This document shows, piece after piece, positions 51,426 through 59,762 of a stretch of DNA of 64,000 bases; the stretch's first letter is position 1; the number at the start of each line of letters is the position of its first letter. The notes below the pieces were generated by a model. It worked only from the letters and a program-made list of their open reading frames with translations, did not search any database and had not been told where the DNA came from. The DNA is from an uncultured Clostridia bacterium (GTDB lineage: Bacteria > Bacillota > Clostridia > Oscillospirales > Acutalibacteraceae): the NCBI GenBank assembly GCA_937876375.1, contig CALEHY010000019.1, forward strand, positions 1 to 64,000, in the 5' to 3' direction. Made by a program: the position numbers and the translations under genes.

Positions 51426-53561
51426 ATGAATAACGTTATCAATGGATTTCTTGAGCGAAATCTGCCACAGTTCAAGGACAAGTTCATAGTCAATATTGCT
51501 CCAGCCGATATGGACGAGTATACTCTACAGTTTTCAGATGGCAAAATCGTCATCGACGCTAGTAGTGTTATCGCCTGCTGTGTCGGTATCTACGACTACC
51601 TAAAGGAGCACTGCAATGTTCAGCTGTCATGGTGCTCTAATACCGAGATTGCTATTGACGAGCTTGTGCCATTCGATGGTGTGATGAGCAGAAAAATTGA
51701 GCAAAAATTTAGAGTGTATATGAACTACTGCACCCTGAATTACACTATGAGCTGGTGGGATTTTGACCGATGGGAGAAAGAAATCGACTTTATGGCGATG
51801 AACGGTATCAATATGCCACTTGCCGTTGTTGGCACAGAGGCTGTGTGGTACGAGACGATGGTCGAGCTAGGCTTTAGCGAGGACGAAGCTCTGTCAACAA
51901 TATCTGGTCCAGCGTTTTGGGCTTGGCAGTTGATGACGAATATCGAGGGCTACATTCCACCAAAGGACAAAAAATATGTCTACGAACGACTAGAGCTTGG
52001 CAAAAAGATACTCAATCGCTATCTTGAGTTTGGTATGCAACCTATTCAACAAGGATTTTCTGGTCATGTGCCAATGCTGATGAAGGAAAAATATCCTAAC
52101 GAAACAATCATCGAGCAAAAGGGCTGGTGCACATATCCAAAGACAGCACAGCTAGACCCAACGGACGACTTTTTCATCAAGGTTGGCACCATATATCTAA
52201 ACAAGATGGACGAGCTACTAGGCAACCATCACTACCTAGCCTGTGACCCATTCCACGAGGGCACTCCACCAAAGGACACAAAGCAATATCTCAACGCTGT
52301 TGGCACAGCTATCAACAAAATGTATCAGTCCTTTGACGAGCAGAGCATTTGGGTAATGCAAGGCTGGACACCTCGTAGGGATATCGTCGAGGCTATACCA
52401 AAGGACAGACTGCTCATTCTTGACCTAGACTCTGACCGAACAGCCAAGGAATACAAATGGGTGCACGAAAATGGCTACACCATCGTGTCTGGTATGCTAC
52501 ACAATTTTGGTGGCAAGAACGCTATGCAGGGTCATCTGCGTGACCATTGCAAGAACAATTTTGCTATACTTAAACAAAAGGGCATCAATGTCATCGGCAG
52601 TGGTATGTTCATGGAGGGTATCGAGCAAAACCCAGTCATCTATGACCTACAGTTCCAAATGCTGACAGAGAGTGGCAAGCTCGATTTTGACAAATGGCTA
52701 GAGCGCTACATTATTCGTCGATATGGCACTATTAACGACACATTGAAAGAGGTATGGTCCATTCTGCTACAGACCTGCTATCGTAGTGACGGATATGAGG
52801 AGAACAGAGTCGGCTCTTGTCTTGCTGCAAGGCCACAGCTAATGCCTGTTATGACTGGTCCTTGCTGTTACACCAAGGTGCATTATGATACAAAACAATA
52901 TGAAAAGGCTGTGTCGCTATTCGCTACTTTAAGCGATGAGCTTGGTAGCGTTGATGCATACCAGTACGACCTGTGCGATATGGTACGCCAAGCACTCAGC
53001 AACCGTTTTCACGACAATCAGCTAGAGTTCAAAGCTACATACAAAAAGCTGTTCCGAGATATCGACAAAATCAAGGCTATTGCTGACAAACAGCTAGAGC
53101 TATTGCTCGATTTGGACGAATTTTTAGCAAATCGTAGCGAAATGACTCTTGCAAGATGGGTCAACGCATCACACAATCTTGCTACCGACGATGATGAACG
53201 CAAATATTTTGATTTCAACGCTAGGACACAAATCACGCTATGGGGTGATATCGACACAGACACTTCAGAGCTGTTCGACTACGCATGGAAAGAATGGCAC
53301 GGATTAATCAAAGAATACTACTACCCAAGATGGCAGATATTCTACGATGAAATCATCAACGCTGTATCACACCACAAGCGACCAAAAATGCCAAGCAATG
53401 CTTGGGTACAACGCAAATCGTACAAGAAATATCCAATCGGACAAAAAATCGACAAATTCGAGAACGAATGGATACACACCTACAGCGAATACCCAACACC
53501 AACAAATAGCGATATCATCGCCCCAGCAAAAGCATTGATAAAAAAATACAATATTGGATAA
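51426..53561 (+). CDS. Alpha-N-acetylglucosaminidase, GH89 (NAGLU family)
   Basis: A 711-residue glycoside hydrolase predicted to remove terminal alpha-linked GlcNAc from glycans such as mucin O-glycans or heparan fragments. The family core is clear: FRVYMNYCTLNYTMSWWDFDRWEKEIDFMAMNGINMPLAVVGTEAVWY, split here as landmarks FRVYMNYC, WWDFDRWEKEIDFMA and NMPLAVVGTEAVW; then GHVPMLMKEKYP, CDPFHEGTPP with a likely catalytic Glu, VWILQGW-like IWVMQGW, and LHNFGGKNAMQG. There is no signal peptide and no binding module, so it acts inside the cell, unlike many large secreted GH89 enzymes. Single-gene unit with its own promoter and terminator. Confidence 0.93.
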   Translation: MNNVINGFLERNLPQFKDKFIVNIAPADMDEYTLQFSDGKIVIDASSVIACCVGIYDYLKEHCNVQLSWCSNTEIAIDELVPFDGVMSRKIEQKFRVYMNYCTLNYTMSWWDFDRWEKEIDFMAMNGINMPLAVVGTEAVWYETMVELGFSEDEALSTISGPAFWAWQLMTNIEGYIPPKDKKYVYERLELGKKILNRYLEFGMQPIQQGFSGHVPMLMKEKYPNETIIEQKGWCTYPKTAQLDPTDDFFIKVGTIYLNKMDELLGNHHYLACDPFHEGTPPKDTKQYLNAVGTAINKMYQSFDEQSIWVMQGWTPRRDIVEAIPKDRLLILDLDSDRTAKEYKWVHENGYTIVSGMLHNFGGKNAMQGHLRDHCKNNFAILKQKGINVIGSGMFMEGIEQNPVIYDLQFQMLTESGKLDFDKWLERYIIRRYGTINDTLKEVWSILLQTCYRSDGYEENRVGSCLAARPQLMPVMTGPCCYTKVHYDTKQYEKAVSLFATLSDELGSVDAYQYDLCDMVRQALSNRFHDNQLEFKATYKKLFRDIDKIKAIADKQLELLLDLDEFLANRSEMTLARWVNASHNLATDDDERKYFDFNARTQITLWGDIDTDTSELFDYAWKEWHGLIKEYYYPRWQIFYDEIINAVSHHKRPKMPSNAWVQRKSYKKYPIGQKIDKFENEWIHTYSEYPTPTNSDIIAPAKALIKKYNIG

Positions 53562-53566
53562 AACAA

Positions 53567-53597
53567 AAAAGCACATTCGACCGAATGTGCTTTTTTG
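53567..53597 (+). terminator. Terminator of the GH89 gene
   Basis: GCACATTCG (53571-53579) and CGAATGTGC (53582-53590) are followed by TTTTTTG. A copy of the recurring 22-base motif follows at 53614-53635. Confidence 0.9.
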
Positions 53598-53613
53598 TAT
53601 ATAACAATTGTTA

Positions 53614-53635
53614 ATATCTAAAATATCGTGTCAAC
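53614..53635. repeat. Recurring 22-base motif, copy 4
   Basis: This matches the motif at 1745-1766, 1916-1937 and 33858-33879 (consensus ATATCTAAAATATTGTG then ACAAC). Three of the four copies follow a hairpin by 8-25 bases. Confidence 0.6.
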
Positions 53636-53648
53636 ATATTATGTTTCT

Positions 53649-54101
53649 TTACAAGCTTTTGATAGATGCATCAGTTAAATGAAAATATTGTAGTTCGCCT
53701 TCATTATATATGTTGAACGTGCCTACAACCTCTATATTATCGTTATTGATTATTCCAAGAGCGTCAAATTCATCAGTTAGCACAAATTCTAACCCTTGCT
53801 GACAGCAGGCTGTTGCATCAGCAATAACACAGGCATAATAGGTCTTGTCTGTTTCTTCATCGTAATATTCGTTATACTGACCTTGCATTTTAACTGTTTT
53901 GCCAACATACTTATCTGGGTATATCATCATATTATATACCTCACTATATACCATAGTGCTTGACAATTTTGTTAAATCAACATCCACAGCCTTAGCACTT
54001 GTTTGTTCTGTTGTAGCTTCTGCTTTCTTCTCATTTTTAGAGCAAGCTGAAAATGAGAACACAATACACAAAGCACAAATTATTGCTATTAACCTTTTCA
54101 T
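53649..54101 (-). CDS. Small lipoprotein of the zinc-transport locus (OB-fold-like)
   Basis: A 150-residue exported lipoprotein (lipobox VFSFSACSKN). The mature part begins with a low-complexity linker and then a single small beta domain with KYVGKTVKMQGQYNEYYD, CVIADATACCQQGLEF and NIEVVGTFNIYNEGE. The paired Cys (ACCQQG) in a VxG-rich beta barrel recalls OB-fold proteins of the YcgQ/TIGR03943 type and is shared with the next gene upstream. Last gene of the znu-like operon, eight bases after that relative. A role in handing zinc to the transporter or storing it is inferred. Codon use is AT-rich. Confidence 0.68.
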   Translation of the reverse strand: MKRLIAIICALCIVFSFSACSKNEKKAEATTEQTSAKAVDVDLTKLSSTMVYSEVYNMMIYPDKYVGKTVKMQGQYNEYYDEETDKTYYACVIADATACCQQGLEFVLTDEFDALGIINNDNIEVVGTFNIYNEGELQYFHLTDASIKSL

Positions 54102-54109
54102 ATAACCAC

Positions 54110-54847
54110 CTAAAAGTCGGCTGATTCTTCAACGCTTGCATTAGTGATAACACCATTTGAATATGTACCACTAACAACAACTCTTGAGCCAGTTGCTAAA
54201 ACAGCATCACTCTCAAATTCTTGTGAGAAACAATTATCGTAATATGGGTGTTGAACAGTTGTTGGGCTTTCAATTCTGCCATATACAGTAACTGTTTTGC
54301 CCTCAAATTTGTCTGCGTGAGCCTGCATATTAGCAACCTGAACACGCTCAAGTGTTCCACCCATTGTAGTTGTATCAACCTCAAATTCGCTCGGTGCAAG
54401 CTCATTAGTGATGTCGATAGTTGGATTTTCTATCCAATAGCTATCGAGTGCATTTTCGTTTGCAACAAATTTTCCACTAACAGTAATAGTTGAGCCAATT
54501 ACTGGCAAATCTTTCAAAGTATCTGGAGCAATCTCCCATTGCCAGTCACAGCACTTTGTATTGTCATTATATCCCCAAACATAGTAACGCTGAGTGCTGT
54601 TAAATTCGTCATAGAGAATAGTGAAGATACCTTTCTTTGTTACATTCTTGTCGACATAAGCATCTGCTTGGTCGTTGTAGAATATGTTTTGAAGCATAAC
54701 ATATTCATTAGAATCAATGATGGTTTCCATTTTTTGAGATACCACTTGCTCAGTTGGTTGTTGTTCATTATTTGTATCATTCTTTGAGCAACCAACAAAT
54801 GCGAATAATATGGATAAGCACAAAAGTGCTGAGATTAATTTTTTCAT
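54110..54847 (-). CDS. Lipoprotein of the zinc-transport locus with two OB-fold-like domains
   Basis: A 245-residue exported lipoprotein (lipobox LFAFVGCSKN). Two beta domains are visible: the first (about 45-150) has YVDKNVTKKGIFTILYDE and NTKCCDWQWEIAP with a Cys pair, the second (165-245) has KFEGKTVTVYGRIESP and GSRVVVSGTYSNG. The first resembles the whole of the following 150-residue lipoprotein, so the two arose by duplication. It overlaps the permease gene by four bases (ATGA) and is clearly in the zinc-transport operon. A metal-binding accessory role is inferred from that context; no experimentally known family member is recognised. Confidence 0.68.
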   Translation of the reverse strand: MKKLISALLCLSILFAFVGCSKNDTNNEQQPTEQVVSQKMETIIDSNEYVMLQNIFYNDQADAYVDKNVTKKGIFTILYDEFNSTQRYYVWGYNDNTKCCDWQWEIAPDTLKDLPVIGSTITVSGKFVANENALDSYWIENPTIDITNELAPSEFEVDTTTMGGTLERVQVANMQAHADKFEGKTVTVYGRIESPTTVQHPYYDNCFSQEFESDAVLATGSRVVVSGTYSNGVITNASVEESADF

Positions 54848-55695
54848 TTTCTTCTACCTCCAACAAGACCGATAATATAGAATAGCACAAAGCCAACAAT
54901 ATCAACTGCAACGATTGTTGAGCCAACAGGTGTGCCACCAAGAACAGATACTAAAATACCAAGTGTTGCACATACAACAGAGAAAATTGCAGAGCAAATT
55001 GTTACTGCCTTAAAGCTTTTGAAAACTCGCATTGCAGAAAGTGCTGGAAAAATCACAAGAGCAGAAATAAGAAGCGAGCCAACCAAGTTCATTGCAAGAA
55101 CAATAATAACTGCAATAATAATTGCAATTAATAGGTTATACGCATTTGCCCTAACGCCTGTTGCGCTTGCAAAGCTTTCGTCAAATGTAACTGCAAAAAT
55201 TTTGTTGTAGAACAAAATGAACAGTGCAACAACGATAACTGAAAGCGCAACGCATAGCCAAACATCAAGCTTGCTGAGTGTTAGAATTGACGTTGAGCCA
55301 AAAAGAGTTGAACAAACATCACCAGATAAATTAGAGGATGTTGAAAACAAATTCATTATCAAATAACCTATTGCAAGCGAGCCAACGCTAATCATTGCTA
55401 TTGCAGCGTCGCCCTTGATTTTTCTGTTTTGCCCACCCATTAAAAGCAGAACTGCACTTATTATCGTCACAGGTAAAATGAGTAACATATTGTTAGTTAA
55501 GTTAATAACTGCTGCTATTGCCATTGCACCAAATGCAACATGGGATAAACCATCACCAATGAATGAAAATCGTTTTAATACAAGTGTTACGCCAAGGAGT
55601 GATGAGCAAAGCGCTATCATAATTCCTGCAATAAGAGCATAGCGAACAAATGGAAATTCCATATACTGTGCTAATTTTTCAATCATATTAGTCAT
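54844..55695 (-). CDS. znuB: Zinc/manganese ABC transporter permease (ZnuB/AdcB-like)
   Basis: A 283-residue integral membrane subunit of an ABC-3 family metal importer with about eight to nine spans. Family landmarks are SLLGVTLVLKRFSFIGDGLSHVAFGAMAIA (split as VLKRFSFIGDGLSH) and AMNLVGSLLISALVIFPALSAM. It overlaps the ATPase gene by eight bases upstream and the lipoprotein gene by four bases downstream, so the operon is tightly coupled. Zinc is the likely ion from the operon make-up; manganese cannot be excluded from the permease alone. Confidence 0.9.
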   Translation of the reverse strand: MTNMIEKLAQYMEFPFVRYALIAGIMIALCSSLLGVTLVLKRFSFIGDGLSHVAFGAMAIAAVINLTNNMLLILPVTIISAVLLLMGGQNRKIKGDAAIAMISVGSLAIGYLIMNLFSTSSNLSGDVCSTLFGSTSILTLSKLDVWLCVALSVIVVALFILFYNKIFAVTFDESFASATGVRANAYNLLIAIIIAVIIVLAMNLVGSLLISALVIFPALSAMRVFKSFKAVTICSAIFSVVCATLGILVSVLGGTPVGSTIVAVDIVGFVLFYIIGLVGGRRK

Positions 55696-56368
55696 TTGCT
55701 CCTACCTCCTTGATAAAATCTTCCTTTGTGCCATAGAATGTGTTGTTGCCCACCTGCAAAATATGGCTTGCATATTTAAGTGCAGAATGCATATCGTGAG
55801 AAATCATAATAATAGTTAAGCCTTGCTCGTTTAGCTCCTTGATTAGCTCATACATTTCGGCTGTAACCTTTGGGTCAAGACCAGAAACAGGCTCATCAAG
55901 AAGTAGCACCTTTTCAGTTGCACATAATGCTCTTGCAAGAAGAACTCTTTGCTGTTGACCACCAGAAAGCTCACGATAGCAACGCTTTGAAAGTGAGGTT
56001 ATGTTCATACGCTCCATATTCTTCCTTGCAAGCTCCTTGTTTGACTTTGAATAAAACGGCTTTAAGCCAGTTTTGTTAAGACAGCCAGACAAAACTATTT
56101 CGTAAACAGAGGCAGGAAAATCTCGCTGAACCACTGTTTGCTGTGGCAGATAGCCTATTTCATTTTTCTTTAGCCCATCTCCAAAAACAATTTCGCCACC
56201 AAGTGGAGATTTAAGACCAAGCATAGTTTTCATAAGTGTTGATTTACCAGAGCCATTTTCACCAATTATGCAAAGGTAATCGCCACTATTAACCTTAAAA
56301 TTTAAGTTGTCCAAAACTATCTTGCTATCATAGCCAAGAGCAACATTTTTACATTCAACGAGTGCCAT
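55688..56368 (-). CDS. znuC: Zinc/manganese ABC transporter ATPase (ZnuC/AdcC-like)
   Basis: A 226-residue cytosolic ATPase that powers the metal importer. All motifs are intact: Walker A GENGSGKSTLMKTM, Q-loop IGYLPQQTVVQRDFP, signature LSGGQQQRVLLARAL, Walker B VLLLDEPVSGLDP and the switch His in MISHDMHSAL. Length is typical for this family. It lies 18 bases after the binding-protein gene and overlaps the permease gene. Confidence 0.95.
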   Translation of the reverse strand: MALVECKNVALGYDSKIVLDNLNFKVNSGDYLCIIGENGSGKSTLMKTMLGLKSPLGGEIVFGDGLKKNEIGYLPQQTVVQRDFPASVYEIVLSGCLNKTGLKPFYSKSNKELARKNMERMNITSLSKRCYRELSGGQQQRVLLARALCATEKVLLLDEPVSGLDPKVTAEMYELIKELNEQGLTIIMISHDMHSALKYASHILQVGNNTFYGTKEDFIKEVGAND

Positions 56369-56386
56369 TTTCCTACCTCCAAAAAT

Positions 56387-57382
56387 TTATGCTAGTGCTT
56401 TTTCAAGAACAGCAAGATTATCTTCCATTATTGAAAGATAGCTTGCACCATTCTTAACATTTTCGCTTGTTACACTTTGAAGCGAATCAAGTGAAAGGAT
56501 TTGCTGATTCTTGTCCTTTGTATTGCTAACGATAGTTTCAGCAATTTTGTGGTCTGTGCCCTCAATAGTGAGAACTGTTTTAAGACCTAATTCATCAACC
56601 TTGTCTGAAAGGAATTTGATTGTTTCAAAGCTTGCCTCTGTTTCAGCAGAGCAACCAACAAAGGCTGCATAGTAATCAAGACCATAATCATCAACCATAT
56701 ATCTAAATGGGAATCTATCACCAAACAGAACAGTCTTTGTTTTTGCGTTGTCGCATACTGCTTGATATTTATTATCAAGCTCGGTTAATGACTTAATGTA
56801 GTTTTCTGTGTTTGCCTTATAGGTTGCCTCGTTCTCGCTATCAAGAGCGATTATAGATTTTGAAATACTGTCGCAAAGGGTAATTGCATTTTTGAGTGAT
56901 AACCAAATATGTTCGTCATATTCGATTTCTTCCTCTTCACCGTGTTCCTCTTCTTCCTCCTCTTCAGCTTCCATACCTTCCTTAACCTCTTCCTCCTTAG
57001 CGCTGTCGCCAAGGGTTTCAAGAAGGTTAACCACAACCATATTTTTATTAGTTGCATTGGCAAGGGCATCCTCAACCCATTCGTCACTTTCGCCACCAAC
57101 ATAAACGAACATATCGCAAGTTGAGATTTTTGCTAAATCGTCAACGGTTGGCTGGTAGTTGTGCAAATCTATTCCATTGTCAAGGAGCAAGGTTAAATCA
57201 ACATTATCTGCCTTGTCGCCAAGGATATTCTTAACCCAGTCATACTGTGGAAATATAGTGCAAATAATGCTTAATTTCTTTGTTTCGTTATTGTCATCGC
57301 TCGCGTTTTTTGAGCAAGCACCAAATGCAAAAATAATTGATAAACATAATATAATAGATAAAATCTTCTTAAATTTAGACAT
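56387..57382 (-). CDS. znuA: Zinc ABC transporter substrate-binding lipoprotein with acidic loop
   Basis: A 331-residue lipoprotein (lipobox IFAFGACSKN) of the cluster A-I metal-binding family. Ligand regions seen are IDLHNYQP (His74, usual GxDPHxYxP), DEHIWLS (His158) and GDRFPFRYMVDDYGLDYYA, where the usual third His is replaced by Asp/Arg, with GCSAETEASFETI near the fourth ligand. Instead of the usual His-rich loop before the DEHIW motif there is a Glu-rich stretch (about 130-157) with a single His. ATG 57382 has GGAGG before it. It delivers Zn(II) to ZnuBC. The GDRFPFRY variant is a recognised clostridial subgroup, as far as I recall. Confidence 0.9.
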   Translation of the reverse strand: MSKFKKILSIILCLSIIFAFGACSKNASDDNNETKKLSIICTIFPQYDWVKNILGDKADNVDLTLLLDNGIDLHNYQPTVDDLAKISTCDMFVYVGGESDEWVEDALANATNKNMVVVNLLETLGDSAKEEEVKEGMEAEEEEEEEHGEEEEIEYDEHIWLSLKNAITLCDSISKSIIALDSENEATYKANTENYIKSLTELDNKYQAVCDNAKTKTVLFGDRFPFRYMVDDYGLDYYAAFVGCSAETEASFETIKFLSDKVDELGLKTVLTIEGTDHKIAETIVSNTKDKNQQILSLDSLQSVTSENVKNGASYLSIMEDNLAVLEKALA

Positions 57383-57411
57383 AAAAATAGCCTCCAAAAA
57401 TAAATATTGTT

Positions 57412-57512
57412 AAAAAATGCGCAAAAGGGCGCAAAAAAACAAGGAGAATAAAGGGATATAATAATCCCTTGGTATCAGCATCTACAAATAGATAGAATTT
57501 CCCTATGTAGAT
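57412..57512 (-). promoter_or_regulatory. Structured znuA leader with terminator-like hairpin
   Basis: Read on the minus strand there are three stems: ATCTACA/TGTAGAT (57506-57512 with 57480-57486), AAGGGAT/ATCCCTT (57464-57470 with 57451-57457), and TGCGC/GCGCA (57429-57433 with 57418-57422) followed by TTTTTT. The last has the form of an intrinsic terminator 30 bases before the znuA ATG, so it may attenuate znuBCA relative to the small upstream gene. No known riboswitch is recognised. Confidence 0.4.
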
Positions 57513-57545
57513 AGATTATCCCCTTGGTGTAAAATTCAACAATAT

Positions 57546-57842
57546 TTAATTTGAAAGCTTTACCTTAAGATCAACAGGAGTATTAACCTTAACAACATAT
57601 TTAATTAAGCCTAAAGTAAGCACTAATGCCCAAAAAACACAAATAATGGCCATTGCTTCCTCTGGCTTTGGTGTTTGGTTGTCAAATAGCTTAAGGCTCA
57701 AATTTATTTGATCACAAATTTGACAGTCAGAACCTGTACATTTATGATTAGCACTTTCTACAACGAAAAGAGCAGAAGAAACCAAGCCGATTGCCATTGC
57801 AACAGCCACGATAATAGCTATAATTCTATTACGCTTGGTCAT
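57546..57842 (-). CDS. Small membrane protein with Cys-rich loop, first gene of the zinc operon
   Basis: A 98-residue protein with two membrane spans (about 8-28 and 65-85) joined by an outer loop containing His and four Cys-type ligands (NHKCTGSDCQICDQI). Small two-span proteins with an HxCxGxxCxxC loop often sit beside clostridial zinc importers, so a metal-sensing or metal-handling part is likely. GGAGCG precedes the ATG. It is the first gene under the promoter at 57872-57899; a structured leader separates it from znuA. The biochemical role is unknown. Confidence 0.75.
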   Translation of the reverse strand: MTKRNRIIAIIVAVAMAIGLVSSALFVVESANHKCTGSDCQICDQINLSLKLFDNQTPKPEEAMAIICVFWALVLTLGLIKYVVKVNTPVDLKVKLSN

Positions 57843-57871
57843 AATATCGCTCCTTTTTTATTCTTTATTTT

Positions 57872-57899
57872 ATATTATCACTTTTTATTTAAAAGTCAA
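57872..57899 (-). promoter_or_regulatory. Promoter of the zinc-transport operon
   Basis: On the minus strand TTGACT (57894-57899), a 16-base spacer and TAATAT (57872-57877), 30 bases before the ATG. No clear Zur box of the Bacillus type is seen. Confidence 0.55.
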
Positions 57900-57932
57900 T
57901 AAGTAAGATTAGCCATTTGATGCATCAAATTC

Positions 57933-58015
57933 GGCGTGATACCAAAAGTATCTGACAACACCAATAACAAAAAATAACTGCCATAACGAAAAAACTTCGT
58001 TATGGCAGTTGCTCT
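57933..58015 (-). repeat. Terminator-bearing intergenic repeat, copy 2 of 3
   Basis: Arms AACTGCCATAACGAA (57976-57990) and its complement (57996-58010), with the conserved flank GATACCAAAAGTATCTGACA on the left. It ends the transglutaminase-like gene, whose stop lies at its right edge. Confidence 0.85.
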
Positions 58016-59546
58016 ATTTGCAATCGTTTCTTATTTTTGCATAATCCTTCGCATTGATTACTCCATCATTATTTGTATCGGCATAGAAATGATAACCTTT
58101 TTTGTTTTGATATGTGATATTATTTTTAAAGTAATCCATTTTGTTTAATGTATTTATTGCAAAATCAGTTTTCTTTTGGTAAATGAGATTATGATTAAAA
58201 TCAACGCCAAGACCTACAATGCTTTCGCCAGCATTAATAAATTCCTGCTTGTTCCACTTGCCTGTGCTATCTTGGATATAGACATAAATAATGCCCCAAG
58301 AGCTCACATAAAACTTTCCATCAAGCAAAACTAGACGAGAATATGCATCTTTTGTGTTAACATATTTTGTAAACCAAGCGCCTGTTGGCTTATGCTGAGT
58401 TGTAAAGCTCTTGCTATCATACGAAATTTCACTAGAATCAACCTTATGTGTTCCTGTGTTATCCGTGCAATAGAAATATAATTTTGAGGTATTTGGCTCA
58501 TAATCGAGCGAATAATAGCCACCCTTATAGAAATAGATATTTGTTGAAACATCGTTCCAGGTGCTAGTATCATAATCCTTATTTGTTGCTGAGCAATTAT
58601 CAAAAGTTGCTCCACCATAGTGATAGTAGCCATCGGCAGTTGTCATATAGTCATCGCTTTTCAAAAAGCAACGATGGAACACAGAGCCATAAGCATTTTT
58701 TCTTCCGTCATTTAGGCTATTATCGTCATAAGTCAAGTCGATATTAAACCAAGAGCCATTAATTTTAACCTTATTCCAAGCGTGAGCCATTTCGGTTGAA
58801 ACAACATATTCCGACTCAATTCCAAGCCTATCAAGAACATATGTAAACGCTAGAGTATAGCCAGCACAAACTGTATATCCATCATAAAAAATTCCATATG
58901 CTGAATGATAAATCTGCTTGTCATTTGTTTCGGCATCTGCTGGATAGGTTGCTATATTGCAAAAATAATCGTGCAGAGTCAAGACCTTTTGAACGTCTGT
59001 CATTGAGTCATCAACCTGTGCCAACGCTCTTTGGACTCCCTTTTCAAATATTTGCTTTGCCTTTGAAACAGCTGAGGAATCCATAACATAATAAGGATAA
59101 GCATAGTATACTGTTTTATCATCATAGGTTGTGTAACTATACGAGCTTGAAACATAAAACAAATCTGGATGGTCGTTAATTACATTAGTATAGACCTTTT
59201 TAAATTCATCCATTGTGACAGAAAAGCCATAAATAGCTGGTGCAATTTGACCCTCAACATATTTTAGCTGACGATAAATATATTCCTCAAGTGTCATTGA
59301 AGCACGAGTTGAATTTTCATCGCTCATTTTATCTGCATTTGCTTCAACAAATTCTGCACTTTCAATAATTTCTTCATCAAAAGAGCCCTCTTGTAGAAGC
59401 TCAACCTTTTCCTCCACTCGCACACCAAAAAGACCCTTAGCAATATCTTCACCAAAGGCTAAAAACGGCATAGCAACAACTATAATTGCCATTAATATTA
59501 AAATATAATTTCTTAATTTCTTTTTCATATTATTTAGTGTGTTCAT
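58014..59546 (-). CDS. Secreted transglutaminase-like protein with dockerin-like C-terminus
   Basis: A 510-residue exported protein. An N-terminal hydrophobic segment (about 8-32) is followed by a helical region (80-150), then a transglutaminase/protease-like core (about 180-290) with the Cys-His-Asp triad in YTVCAGYTLAFTYVL, EMAHAWNKVKI and FNIDLTYDD, a beta-rich region (DUF5050-like, 300-475), and at the end a dockerin-like half-repeat DTNNDGVINAKDYAKIRN. Bacterial members often process peptides or cell walls. The start is uncertain: ATG codons at 59546 and 59528 both lack a strong ribosome site. It shares the C-terminal tail type with the 4442-9492 secreted proteins, so it may join the same surface assembly. 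Confidence 0.83.
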   Translation of the reverse strand: MNTLNNMKKKLRNYILILMAIIVVAMPFLAFGEDIAKGLFGVRVEEKVELLQEGSFDEEIIESAEFVEANADKMSDENSTRASMTLEEYIYRQLKYVEGQIAPAIYGFSVTMDEFKKVYTNVINDHPDLFYVSSSYSYTTYDDKTVYYAYPYYVMDSSAVSKAKQIFEKGVQRALAQVDDSMTDVQKVLTLHDYFCNIATYPADAETNDKQIYHSAYGIFYDGYTVCAGYTLAFTYVLDRLGIESEYVVSTEMAHAWNKVKINGSWFNIDLTYDDNSLNDGRKNAYGSVFHRCFLKSDDYMTTADGYYHYGGATFDNCSATNKDYDTSTWNDVSTNIYFYKGGYYSLDYEPNTSKLYFYCTDNTGTHKVDSSEISYDSKSFTTQHKPTGAWFTKYVNTKDAYSRLVLLDGKFYVSSWGIIYVYIQDSTGKWNKQEFINAGESIVGLGVDFNHNLIYQKKTDFAINTLNKMDYFKNNITYQNKKGYHFYADTNNDGVINAKDYAKIRNDCK

Positions 59547-59660
59547 CAAGTGATAAATAAAATTTTTGATTTGCTTGTGTCATAGAAAAATGTTTCTATA
59601 CTAATAAATATTATATCAGCACTTAAAATTAAATGTCAACATTAATTATTAAAAACCAAC

Positions 59661-59744
59661 GCAATACCAAAATAATCTGCCAGCACCGAATATAAAAATA
59701 ACTGCCATAACGAAGGTAAAAATTCGTTATGGCAGTTTCTCTTA
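59661..59744 (-). repeat. Terminator-bearing intergenic repeat, copy 3 of 3
   Basis: Arms at 59700-59714 and 59723-59737 are identical to those of the copies at 3353 and 57933; the left flank ATACCAAAATAATCTGCCAG is also conserved. It lies 19 bases after the HAD gene stop and ends the infB-side operon. Confidence 0.85.
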
Positions 59745-59762
59745 TAAATGTACATTTTTATA

